From: Aricia agestis
Lineage: Eukaryota > Arthropoda > Insecta > Lepidoptera > Lycaenidae
Length of the DNA stretch: 64,000 bases
NCBI RefSeq assembly: GCF_905147365.1
Contig: NC_056413.1
Coordinates: forward strand, 4,778,501 to 4,842,500
Reading direction: 5' to 3'
A program made the translations under genes and the position numbers. The notes below the pieces were generated by a model. It searched no databases and was not told the origin of the DNA. It saw only the letters and a program-made list of their open reading frames with translations. Below, in pieces: positions 1 to 13,079 of this stretch (the first letter of the stretch is position 1; each line of letters begins with the position of its first letter).

Positions 1-1358
1 TGCGCAACTGGGCCTTAACAGCTTATACTGTGCGTTAAAAATACTTTATCCTTCACTGTATAAACATACAGTAAAACTACTAGGTCAATATGTTTCGGAA
101 ATATTTGTGTTTACATTGAAGTGACACCCGAAAGACATTAGCAAAGTGGTTCCACTGCAGTCTTATAGGCGGGCAACTCTGGTATTATTGTCAAAACCGG
201 ACAGCGGGCTAAGTAAGGCCCCCCTGAACACAATATGCGATAGCGAACTTGCTCGCGACAATGCTGCTTAATATTAGTGGCAGTTGCTTCGTTATATTTT
301 AATTTTCATTAAGCATTTTACAGACATAGTTTCCAAAATTTTGCATTACCTTGTTTGATTTTCGAGTGCATTTTAAGACGGTCCCAAGTCTCAATCGATC
401 TCAGATTTCCAAATATGTAGAATTGTAGATCTTAAATAGTAAGATCCCTTTAAGATTTTGACAAATTTTTAATATTTAACTTTATAAATTAGTTGTGAGA
501 TTCATTTAAAAAGCATCTTCTATTATCTAAGAGCCCCGTTTCATAAAAATAGTAAAATTAAATAATTATTAAACAGCCTAAAAGGAAAGCTACAATAGTA
601 GTTAATATAATTTAGTAGACACGTTATACACGGTCTTTCTTTGGTAGACAAGGCCCTTTGTAAATTACAGTGGCGGATAAAAAGTTGACACCAAGAGGCG
701 CAACACAAGCAAACATTTTTAGCAATGTATACTATTTTCCTATAATATTTTCCTATCAAAGTCGAGCCCAACACCAAGATCTCGAGGCGCAATATATTCT
801 TAAAGTGGCATTAAATTTCATTTTTTTTATTCTTAATTATTTGTCAGTTGGGACAGAATTACGTTGACAACATTTAATTTATTCTAAGACTATTAGGTAA
901 TTTCAAATTTCACACCATTCAATTCGCAGAATAGCTAAAAAATAAACTAAGCGCAAAAGTTTGCGTAAAACTGCGAACAAACAGTTGTAGCAAACCAAAC
1001 AACGCGTGTTGTTTGGTCTGCTACAACTGTTTGTTCGCAGTGGAGCGTTTTCTAGCATATGATTAGGCTAGCATGGTAGCATCTCTGGAACATTACATAA
1101 TCCGATTTTTTTGCCGTTTATTTTATTAATGTGGTCCGTAAAAACTGCTTGATTTCCTAAGGTTCCATTGCTGAAAAATGTTGGGAAACACTGTACTATA
1201 GTATAAGTTTTCAGCTTCGTACTATTGTAACCATACGACAACTAAAAACCAATATAGGCTTCGGCCTAACCGAGCACACCAGCATACAATATTCTCACAT
1301 TTTTTACTGGTGTGTTTGGTTCGCTACACCTTAATTCGAGACTGGCCTACAGACGGCC
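1..1358. other. AT-rich region downstream of the anoctamin gene
   Basis: No coding exon was recognised. Short open frames here are not supported by codon bias or recognisable motifs. The region holds the perfect-looking foldback at 971-1040 and a weaker inverted pair near 1266-1321 built on GCACACCAG / CTGGTGTGT. It should contain the 3' UTR of the anoctamin gene, which ends at 1359 on the minus strand. A TTTATT on the plus strand near 1117 could be its AATAAA signal. Confidence 0.5.
971..1040. repeat. 70-bp palindrome
   Basis: Two 33-base arms (CTGCGAACAAACAGTTGTAG... and its reverse complement) face each other across a 4-base centre, GCGT. Only one arm position differs. The RNA would form a long hairpin. 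It could be a very small foldback element or a recent inverted duplication. It lies downstream of the anoctamin stop codon, possibly within or just beyond the 3' UTR. Confidence 0.85.
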
Positions 1359-4300
1359 CTAAACGTTGGCAGGTTCGGGTCTGTCGCTGGGCAACTCCCC
1401 GACGACGTGTTTGGAGAGGTCGGTGATGTCCTGGTGGTCGCCATGCGCCGCGAGATCGAAATCCGACCCTGACAGCGTCGCAATATGGTTCCACTCCGAT
1501 TCTTCTGTACCTAGATACAGTAAAAGAATTTTAATTTTGAGTTTTAATTTATTCATTAATTTTATTTACTGAATGGATTTATTTAGTGTATGCATCATAT
1601 TGTAGAATTTACAATTAAATTCAGGAATGTCTCCATTGTAGACTTTCCGTTAGCAATAGGTTTTTTTTTAAATCATTCTGGATAAAAATGTTTGAATTTC
1701 GTTGAGAAAAACTATTATCTGAAATTGATAATATTACTTTCAACTTTTATAGTTTCAATCATTTAAATTTTTAATAGATACTAAAATCACTTAATATTAT
1801 TTTGATTCTGACTAAATTGAACGTTTATCTATGTACTAAGTACAACTAACTCAAATTAAAATTAAATCTTAATCATATAAAGATTAGTAACGGTACAGAA
1901 AATTATTTAAGAAGTTTCCAGCAGACAGTTATTAGTAGAAAGCTGAGCTCCACTTTGACAAAAGTAACATGTTATAAATCTTAGCAGTATCCTTTAATAT
2001 TAACTTAATTGTGTATAACATTAAAAATATATTCTAAAGCTTCTTTATTTTATGATTAGGAAGTAGGAACATAAAAATTGCATTTAAATATATTGCCCCA
2101 CACCATGCATTTTGAGAAAAGCAGCATTTGAAGCTTCTTAAACGCTGACTTTGCCTAACTACGAAGCGCTTCTACGCTGTAAAACCATGTTTTGTGTAGT
2201 CTTCAGTGGAACAAACCCAGACATTAATATAAGACATAAAAAACAAAATACATAATGTTGCAAGTGAATGTCTATAACCAAAAAATAATGCAAAAAATGT
2301 ATTTCGTTTTTTGTAAATAGTGTTGTGTTAATAAAACCAAGGTTGTTGCAATAAAAAATATACAATACATTGCAATTATGACCAGCAATATTTCGTATAT
2401 TTATTGCAAATGCAACGATCTGAAATATTTTGTATATTTATTACAAATGCAATAATCTGCAATAAATAGTCCATTTATTGCAAATGCAACAAGTGCAGCA
2501 TATTGTATATTGGGAATTCAACCCGACGTGCACATGCGGTTATGAACAGTATCATTGAAGTCACTCACTCGTACTTTGCTCGGTGACGGCGCACAAATGT
2601 CTGTACTGTGTATCTCTCACCGAACATTATCAGTAATGAAGCACGCATTAGTTCAAACACACATAACCGTCAACAACTTGTATTCTTTATCCAAATCGTG
2701 TTTCTTTTCAGTTTTTTGATTTTGTTTCTGTATGATATTATATTTTTAAAATACTTCGAAAAAAAAGTTACAAGTTATTTTACTTCAAGATACTAAATTT
2801 ACTTTCTTGAATGTTTTTTTATGGCGGTATTGTTGACGATTATGAACATAAAACAAAACTGCATTAAATGTTTGAAACACACTGACTCTAGACACTTTTT
2901 AATGAGCTAATATGAAAAAACACAGAACTAACTTGAGTATCTCTTTAACATCCTAGAAGATTTAATGCAAAAATCAAAGGTATGTTCAACTTCTTAATTT
3001 ATAGTTGGCAACTTTTCGGATAGATTACAAACGGAATAAGTTATCAATCTACAAAAATGTATGAAATTAAGCATTGAAGTAACAAAGTTGCATCTTCATA
3101 AAAGCTATACGCTAATACAAAGCTGAAAAAGTTATATACAGACTAATCGCGTCGCATCGCGTTATGAAGCTAGAATTCCCCAAGCGCACTAACTACAATG
3201 TTATTATTTTTTACACACTTGAAATATGGACAGAACATTTTATTTTTGTTATGTAAAGATAAATCGTAGTTCTTTGTTACACACAGATAAAAATCGTTGG
3301 CTTCATAATTTCAATGTAAAATGGTCCTTTCCAATGCTTAAGGATTTTTTAATATAATTTCACACTCTGCGTAAAGCAAAGCTTTTCATTTAATGTTAGT
3401 CAGTGTATCCGAACACAACACAGTATTGTCATCGACTCCTGTTCGCTGCCTTTGCCTTCGTTTCAATTTGTTTCCATAAAATCAAATTTAGAATCATGAA
3501 CTTTAAACTCATAGCTATAAAAATTGCAGCTGTATTTTTTTTATCAGGCAGCGAACAGTCACCGGTGTGAGTAAGCGTGGCTACCTACACCACTACACGG
3601 GCGTGGAGTGCTGGACACCTGCGGGGCGCGGAGGGCGGGGCTCGAGGCGGGGCGTGCGAGCGGCGCGCGTCTCCTCCATGATGTAGCTGTTGATGACGTA
3701 CGCCTCGCGCCGCATGCGGTCGCGAAGCTCGGCGGACATGTCCGGTATCGCCCAGCGGACCACGATCATCACTAATGCCACCACGTTCTGGAAATAGATG
3801 TGAGTGAGACAACAATAAAACCTTCTCGCTCTATTATATTAAATAAGAAAAAAAGGGATCTATAGCAAGTTATAATTTATACGCTCTTTACCTCGAAGAC
3901 GACGACGAAGGCCAGCCTCGCTCCCATGACGTGCCAGTACCAGTTCGTGTGCTGGTAGTCATTCTCCGTCGAGTACCAGTAGCCTGGGTAGCTGCCAACA
4001 TGCATAGATGAAATTAATATTTTAAAAAAATATACTCCTCAATAATCTTCGAAATACAAATTAAGTATTACAATCTCAATAAAATATGAAATACCTTGAA
4101 TACCACATTGTTTTTGTCGAAGATTATATAGTAATTTAAAGCATTAAATTTCAAATATACAAATTATTGCAAGTGCAACAAATTGCATACCTGCACAATC
4201 CACATGCTCTCATACTTGCATATATTATGGTCTCGTCGAAGTTCGTCTTATAATATAGCATTAAATTGCCAATATACAAATAATTGCAAGTGCAACGCAC

Positions 4301-7300
4301 CGTACGCTACACAATATGGTCTCGCACAATCAGTACACAAACTATTGCAAGTGCAACACACTGTACTCTGCACACGAGCTCGCACAATCAGCATATAAAC
4401 TAATGAAAGTGCAATAAAGTGCAACACATACCTGCACATGGTCTCGTTGTAGGTAGTCTCGCGCGGCGGGTTGATGATCACGGTGGTGTTGAAGTCTGTG
4501 AGCGTGTGGTTAACGTAGTTCCGCATCTCACCAAACTCGTATTGGTATACCAGGCGCGGGATAAACTCCGACGTGAACGCGATTATAAAGCCCTGCGAGT
4601 TTTCAAAATGGCCAAATCGTTATCTTATTGTTGATAAAAATGATGTGTGTAATATTTGACGTAACACACTTTTTTTATTGTCGATTTCTAACAATCAAAC
4701 TTAGATGCATGCTACAAGTTTATTTTAGTATCAGTTCAATCTATTCAAGATAGGAGAGTAGTTTTATACTCTACGACGTTTCAAAATGACAAAAATTCTG
4801 TTCCATATTTTCCATCCTTCTAGCATCAGCCTAAACCGGACCAGACTTACAGGCTGAAACGAATGATGCCAAAATAACATTGCAAATTACCTACACTTAT
4901 CTTTTAGTAAACTTTATTTACGTAATAAAAATAAACTCACGTTAGTAATGATGCTGAGTTTTCCGATGGAGTCGAGTATGCGGTACCACACGCCGATATC
5001 GCTGACGCGTTGCGGCACCGGCCGGCGGTAGCACGCCAGGAACTTGCGCGCGTCCAGCCGCATCTCCAGCACGTTGTTGGCGAGCGCAAACAGCGGCGCC
5101 AACGGGAACGCCGCCACGAAGATCGTCACAAACCCGTACTGCAACACTGAACGAGACGGAGCATTGTCAGTGGGCGTACGGGATAACTATCGTTGTTGCA
5201 GCTGACTGGTGTTGCCAACCCGTACGCTGTTATAAATTACTTGACATGTGCTGCCGCTATTACTTCCTATTCATTTGTTATTATGTAAAAAGTAGCAATG
5301 CAGCGGAATCAAATCACAAAATATTTGAGAACAGGAGACAATATAGATTATATCTGATGCTTGAGCACGTACGTAGCAATACTATTTCGCACTTTATGGT
5401 ACGAAATAGTATTATTAGGTTATAGTATTAATATTTCAATAAATTTTAGCTTACCCATTTCCAAATACTCCGGAAACAGTCCCATGTTACCGAAGTCGAC
5501 GAGTTTGAAATCTTTCACCCATCGCAGTTGACTCTTGATCCTAGTTCATAAAAAATAATTATTTGTATAAAATACGACTGATAACTTTCAAAGCGTGTAA
5601 ATTTTTTTATACATCTTCTGTCAATTTGTATAGAAAACTGTAGATTTCTAAAACCAATCGCAATTATTCATGATACTACATATAACTTACTTGTTTTTCC
5701 TTCCAACACTCCTTATGAGGTTCCACCATTTGAGCAAATACGGCATCAACATTTCCACCACTGTGTTTATGAACTGCTTGCCCACCATTATGATCGCTAG
5801 CTGGATGGACAGTTCTAGGAAACAGCCGCCAGGTGAACACTAAAATAATTTACATAAATTCAGCTTACTTTTGCGCTTAGTAAACATGGCTGAGCTACAT
5901 ATTATACTTTGTTCAAACTTACGCGACCAGGCGACTGCAAAGCGGGAGCGTCAAGTTGTCAAATGTGACATCTTGACGCAACTTCGCAGTCGCCTGGTCG
6001 CGTAGGTTTGAACAAAGCATTATACATATTTTTAAATATAATAACGTCAAATGACGTAAACTCGTTTACGTCACTTGACGAGGGGTACCCGCGGGGAAGC
6101 GCGCGGCGCGGGCCCGCGTACACAAACTCGCGGAGTTTGTGTACCTGCGCCCACAGGGGTGACGTTGGCGCGTTGTCTACGAATTTTGTGTTGTAAAACG
6201 ATAACTTATCTTATAAACAATGGGATATTATAATGAATGTTCAGTGTACGGATGTAAATCTGATTCAAAAAACAAAAAGGATTTAAATTTTCATAAATAT
6301 CGGCTCACAGTTTACAACAATATTGTGTTGGCTTTGGCGGCTTGTATTTGCATCTCTGTTTTATTGTTTACGTTGTAAGAAGTGTTACAAGGAGAGAAAC
6401 AATATAGAATAAATTAAAAATCTGTCAAATACTCTGTTACATACTAATTAGTACCTACCTAGCCAGGTACACATATCAAGTGTAACATACCGCGCCCTTA
6501 CCGCGCACGTAATAAGAGTTTTGAAGTGCTTCTGACCTCACTGAATCACACCTGACGTGTGATTAATATATAATTTATATATAATTTTATGTGTGATAAT
6601 ATGTATATTATAAGTATAGTATAATATTATACAATATATATTTTATAAGTATAATATCATTAGTATATTTATTACTAGCTGTTGCCCGCGACTTCGTCCG
6701 CGTGGACTTCAGTTTATAGCGCGCGATGTCAACAAAATTGGTGTCAAAAGCTTTTATAAAAAAACCCTGGTACCCCTTAAATCAATACAGCTGTGCAGTG
6801 TGCACACAATAAGTACTTAATTTTTTTATATTAAACTTTATATTTTATGCCAAATTTTAAAGCTTATTTAGCCCCCCAATTACACAACTTTACCCATAAA
6901 CTATTTATCATTGATAGGTTTAGCCCCAATTTCACCAACGTCTGTTAGTGTTAACAGCTTGTTAAAATGTCCTGTCTTCTCTTTCATTTATATGAAAAAC
7001 GAAACAGCTAACGTAATACTAATTCGAGCATTAACTTTAACAGTCGTTGGTTCACCAACGATTGTTAAAGTTAATGCTCGAAGTCGAACAGCTAGTTATG
7101 AATAAAAACAATAATATATAATAAAGTAGGTATGATTAGTTCTGTTACAATAATGAAGTAAAAAATTAAACGCCATCTGTTTTCATATATTAGAATTAAA
7201 ATGTTGATTGCATTGATATATTTTCTGGATGGAATATAGGCCAACATGGTACACTTGAACTCCTTAGAAATGCAGTAGGAGTTCTATAAGATAAGATAGA

Positions 7301-7769
7301 TTGATTATTATTATACCAAGTGATAATATTATTAAACTTAATATTCTAACGTATTAAAAACAAAAACATAATAACTAATAAGTATGATTAGTTCTATGTT
7401 ACAATGAAGTAAAAAATAAAACGCCATCTGTTGAATCGTATTAGAACTAAAATGTTCATTGCATCGATATATTTCTGGATTTTTTATAATATTATACATA
7501 AAATATATTTAAGATTTTTGAAATATTATTTTAATACACATCCAAGACCCAGGAACATTGAAAACTTTTTGTTCCGCCTGCGGAACTCGAACCCAGGACC
7601 CCCGGGATGAGCGCTGGCCACGCGCAATGCGAATAAATTTTCATCGATATTTTCATGGAAATAAGATATTTTCCCACATCAAAATGTAGCCTATGTCCTT
7701 TCTCAGACTCTAGAATAACTGTGTACAAAATTTCATTGCAATCGGTTCAGTAGTTTTGGCGTGAAAGCG

Positions 7770-7812
<43 letters not shown>

Positions 7813-10800
7813 GATACTTTCGCATTTATAATATTAGTATAGATTTTTTTCTGTCTTTTCCTCTTTCAACTCGACTGGCACCTATACAACTTTGTCCTTG
7901 TATCGCCCAAAGGTTGACTGGTAGATAATGCCATACGGCATTAAATCCACCTTTATACCTATATGTGCATAAAGTTTTTAAAATAAATAAATAAATAAAT
8001 GTAAATATAACACGCTGATTAAACAGATTAAATGATAACATTTGCATTACAAGCACAATATTTTATTTTTATTTTATTTCCCGTTTCGTGGCAACCCTGG
8101 CATATCTGCTCGGTACCTGTCATCGGTGGCGGCATCGTGCGACGTCAAAGGTATTTCGTTACTGTAGGGACTAATATTGCTATACTGTGGCTTAAGCCAA
8201 TGATCGCTTAGGTTTAAGATATTTTGATTTATGTCACACTTGACAGTACACTGATATTTTTTGGAAACACAACCCATATGTAGTCAGTGATGCCAACCTG
8301 CAGATAATTTCAGATCGGTGAGGAACCAATAGAAAATTTAGAAGTGTTTATCCTTACGCCATCTAGTTAAGATTGTTAAAAATAAAATTAAAAAATATAA
8401 ATGAAAATCCCTCATTAAGAAGTTATAATTTCTAGACTTATGGACTACTGTTTGTGTGAGTCACATTTACATTATTAAAATATGTCGATTACAAAAGGCA
8501 CTTACTTCTTCTTGTCTGTGGCCGAAGAATCTTACAAAATTTCCCGGTCTCCCAACAAATTTTCCTTTGAAGAAAGCTATGTAGAAAATCGACGCGTAGT
8601 AGTTGATGAACTGCAGCAAGTAGATCTTGAGCGTCAAGGAGTCGTCGAACTCTGTTTGAGTCCGTAACAACTCTTTCTCCGTTAACCATTCCGCCAGGAA
8701 TTGATATATCTGCGAAATAGTAAAGAAGAATGATTGGTATTATTGGTAAGAAACCATTTAAAGAAAATCATAACTTAGATCTCGGTTTCTTTTTTTTCAA
8801 ACAATTTTTTTTTTAAATCAAAAGCCACAGTTTAATTTTGCCCATTCAATTTATTATTAAGATTGCGATGTTTCAGACACGGTATTCTATCATTTTATAG
8901 ATAGGCGATAACTTCACCGTTACAATTAAGTTCACAAGTAACGATTAACGGCATGACCGACATCATATAAAAATGTATCTTTAGAAAATTTTGTGTCGCG
9001 TCACGTACCGTACTCGATAACTGAACAATAATACTCACATAGTTGAATATACAGATGAAGACCAAGTTGATGCAGGCGGCGGTGGCGGTGGTGAACATGA
9101 TGGGGCTGTACGTGATGAGCGGGTTGTCGCGCGACCGCAGCACGTGCGCGCCCAGCAGCGCCATGCGGTACAACACCTGAAAACAGTACGCAATCTGTAA
9201 CGGTCGAAAAGTCTTGAACAACAGCTAACATACTTAATAACACAGGATGTCCCGGCTATAGTGCTCGACTCGCTTAAATTTTTCGTAAAATCTGTCATTT
9301 TCCTTAGGAAAATGGAGATTGCATAAAAACTTGATACTGTAAGGCTTAACTCAATCATCGCGTGTACGCCTCTGCGCCAGTGTGAGTTGAACTTAAATAA
9401 AGCCTCCTCCTACGGAATATCGATAAAATGTAAGCTACTAAATATATCACGCAGACGGGGACGGCAACTCACCACGGCCACGACCGTCGCCAGCGCCAGC
9501 AGCACCAGCAGCGCCACCGCCGTGCCCGACACCAGCGCGCCCGGCAGCCGCATACGCCAGAACGGCACCATCGGCTCGCGCTCGCCAGTTACAACGTTCA
9601 GCTGCGGGAAATATACAAATGAGAAAAATTTAATTACGCAAAGAAGATGGGCAAATCAGAGGACTCTATTCTAAGGACTGGAGACTTCAGGTGTCAGAGT
9701 GACCATTCTAGTCACCGTGTCTGCAGGGATTATATCCAGATATTCTCGAGACACCCATCTCGAGGCCTAGCAACCTTTAACCGGAGAAAGATTATTATCG
9801 AAACCGGTCGTGTAAAACATTAAAATTGTAACAAAATATTTAATGAAGTGGAATAAGTGCATGAAAAGTGTATATTTATAGCTAGCAAAATAAACCGCCT
9901 GTGAGATCAAAACAAATGGTTACTTTAAGTTCGGTTAGTCTTTGGCTTTAGGTTAGGCTTTGGCTAGTCCTTACAACGTTTTTTATGTGTTTCCTTATTC
10001 CTGAACCTTATAACTATTGCATTAAATTACCTGCGTGCGCTTGACGTGTGCGAGGCGAGCGAGGTACTGCGGGCGGGGGTGCTCCTCGTACACGTCGAAG
10101 CCGGTGAGGTCCCAGCGGTGCGTCATCTCCGCCGAGTACCGCTTCCACAGCTCCAGGAAACACGCCGCTGTAATATCAGTTAGATATTAATAAATGTAAT
10201 CAGATTCGAGTCAAAGGAGTCATCAACGAAATATCAAAATTAACCAATGACGACGCATACGTGCCGTTTAGATAGCTTACTATATGACTGGTGAATATGA
10301 ATATGATTACCAGTGTTACTGCTGTCACGTTACCATAAAATTTTATTGTCAAGACACTCAAAAAATTACACATGTCATTTAAAAAAATTAAGTGCAAACG
10401 CAGACGGGAACTTACCCCAAAAACTCATAAATATCGCGAAGAAAACCGTCGTGGGGTTGTCGAAGAGGTACGTGATGCGCGACTGTAGACACGTCGCGCG
10501 CAAGTCCCAGTAGTCGCAGTGGTAGTCGCACTGCGGACACATCTTGATCGTCGAATTGTAGTTGCAGACCTCCTCGCTGTGGAGCAGAAGGCGATTAGTT
10601 ACTCGCCGCATTATTATAATAAACATTAAACAACGTTGGTCTCAAGTTTAACCCTTGTAGTACCCATTAGTAAACAGGCCCGGCAGATTTGTTACTCATG
10701 TGATAGTAAAGAAAACCGATCATACTGCTTTAATTTGTGCACAGGACATCGTAACGAAACTGCACCAGTTTATATAGCTTGTAAATATTAAATAAAACAG

Positions 10801-13010
10801 CATGATCACTGTTGTCTGTTATCAAAAGCTTTCCCAAAAATCTGTTTTATATGATAATTGATAACTTTGAACACACCTTGGCACGTTCGAGTAGACAGTA
10901 GAGGCTGAGTATATGACACAGATGAGACCAACGATAGACGCGGGGATCAGCATATGCGTGTAGAAGCCAAGCCACGCGAAATATAAACCTATAAACAAAG
11001 AAGATTATAATAAAATTTAAAACTGTTGTGTTGAACCAAATTGGGAAACTGCAATGTACAAATATTACTTCATGTCAAAAAAAAATCATTTGATATTGAA
11101 TAAAAGCTAAATCTTACCTATTTTAACACCAAAGTAATCCTTAACATAGTCGAGTGGTTGATACTTGATACATTTTGAGACGTTCGCCCACTCTTTGTAT
11201 AGTAAATGCCGCATTGAGCCCGGAGTTTTGAGATCACCCTGTCATTGGAAATACATTAGTTTTGTAATTAAAAACAAATATCGGTAAGTTAATCGTTCCT
11301 AAGATGGCAGTCGCAGCTCAGCTCACATTGGAGAGAGAAGATGAGTGATTTACAGTTGAGACAATTAAGTGCATGGGTAGTGGGGACAAATGGTTGAGAA
11401 TTGTGATTTGTGATCGATTTTTAAATTTTATTTTCAGGTCGTCAAATCGAATTTTGTAAACAAACGAAAACTGATGAGTAAAACTCAGCTGCAGGCACTC
11501 ACATCGTGTAACGGGTATGCAGCGCTGTAGACGCCATTCGCGATGAGTCGCGCGATGCCGAACGCGAAGTCGTCGTGTAATGAGCGCGTAAACTTCTTGC
11601 GGTCGAGGATGAACTGGACGATGCGGGAGCGAATCGACGGCGTCCAGAAACAGTCGGACGTCGTGTCGAATCTGTTGAAACCGACATTATGGTTATAAAC
11701 AATGCATTAGCGATAGGTACACGTCAGTATGTCAATACAATATTTACAGAGTTGACAACGCGGCAAGTGGCAACGCAGTTTATTTTAGTATTAAAATGCA
11801 ATGATTTTTTTATGTGTAGATTTTTGACTTACAAAAATTCCTTATCCTTTGAGTATATGGCAGTCAGTCTATATTTTCTCTCCGGGAACTTCTCGCGATC
11901 GACTCTGATCTTCGACATCATACTGTCCCACTTGTCGCCTACCTTATCTAAAAAACTATTCGTCTTCTCGTGGACATCTTTGAGAGCTGAAAACTATAAT
12001 ACAGAATCATTAACTAGCTAGCTATATAAGGAAAACACACCATAAGACCTTGAAACACACAGAGAGTCACACAAACCATAGAGAATCATAGACAATTTAG
12101 AGACAGAAAGTGAATACCGTTTGTACTTATTAAAATTCATTTTAAACTTCTATTTGTGTTTTATGCCTGTAAATTGTTATTTGATTCGATAATTTAAAAT
12201 TGTCCCCATTTGAATATCTGAAAGAAGAATAAAAACATAAAAGGAAGTGAGAAACAATAATTCAAATGATTACTTCTCTATGTATTAATAATTGGCATAA
12301 GAGTTTTTAATTCTTAGTTTTGGTAACAAACAGTGTCAGAACTGGGATACGCACTGTTCGCAGTACAAACCACAAGCAAGCTACCGCTTTCTCTACTTAA
12401 TCGACAGGGATTCCCAAAGTGAGTTCCAGGGAACCGTATGGCTTCCGTGGAAAGTCATGGTTCTTTCACCACAATCACATTAAAAATAGTGCGTATAGTG
12501 ATCACTATTTTAGTATACAGTTATTAAAAATAATATGGTTCCGAAAAATAAAAAGCAATTTGTTGGTGCTATAGCTTTAAAATTTAGGAACCCCTGTTCT
12601 ACTGTACACTAATATGACGTCACAATAAGCTACTTATGAGCTAGGTACATAAATAAAATATATGTACCTACTCAAGATTCTAGATTAGAAATATTTTGTT
12701 AAGTATTATACTTCACAGGAAAAATACCCCATGCCTGCCACACCATAGCTATAAACCGTACCACATACTCTATCCTCTACTTCTAAAGTTTTATTTTCTT
12801 CAGGCACTTCACTTTTTCTTTATCATCACTACAATCATGCAAACACAAAAACACTACAAGCATTTACCAAACAATGAATGTTACATAATGTAAACTAAAG
12901 GTAATTCAGTTCTTTAAATCATTTTAAAAGTATACTAGCTGTCCTGGTGTACTTCGTGTCACTTAAAAGTTAAAAACCTTCCCTGGCGTTACTAACACAA
13001 TTGGAAATCC

Positions 13011-13079
<69 letters not shown>

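Noticed and set aside
2330..4432. GCAAATGCAAC / GCAAGTGCAAC repeats considered as a CRISPR-like array
   Set aside because: The units are diverged, the spacing is irregular, and they lie in introns of a eukaryotic gene. They are minisatellites.
7560..7620. Possible tRNA gene on the minus strand
   Set aside because: It has a B-box only, and the stems do not pair. Listed instead as a tRNA-derived SINE-like fragment.
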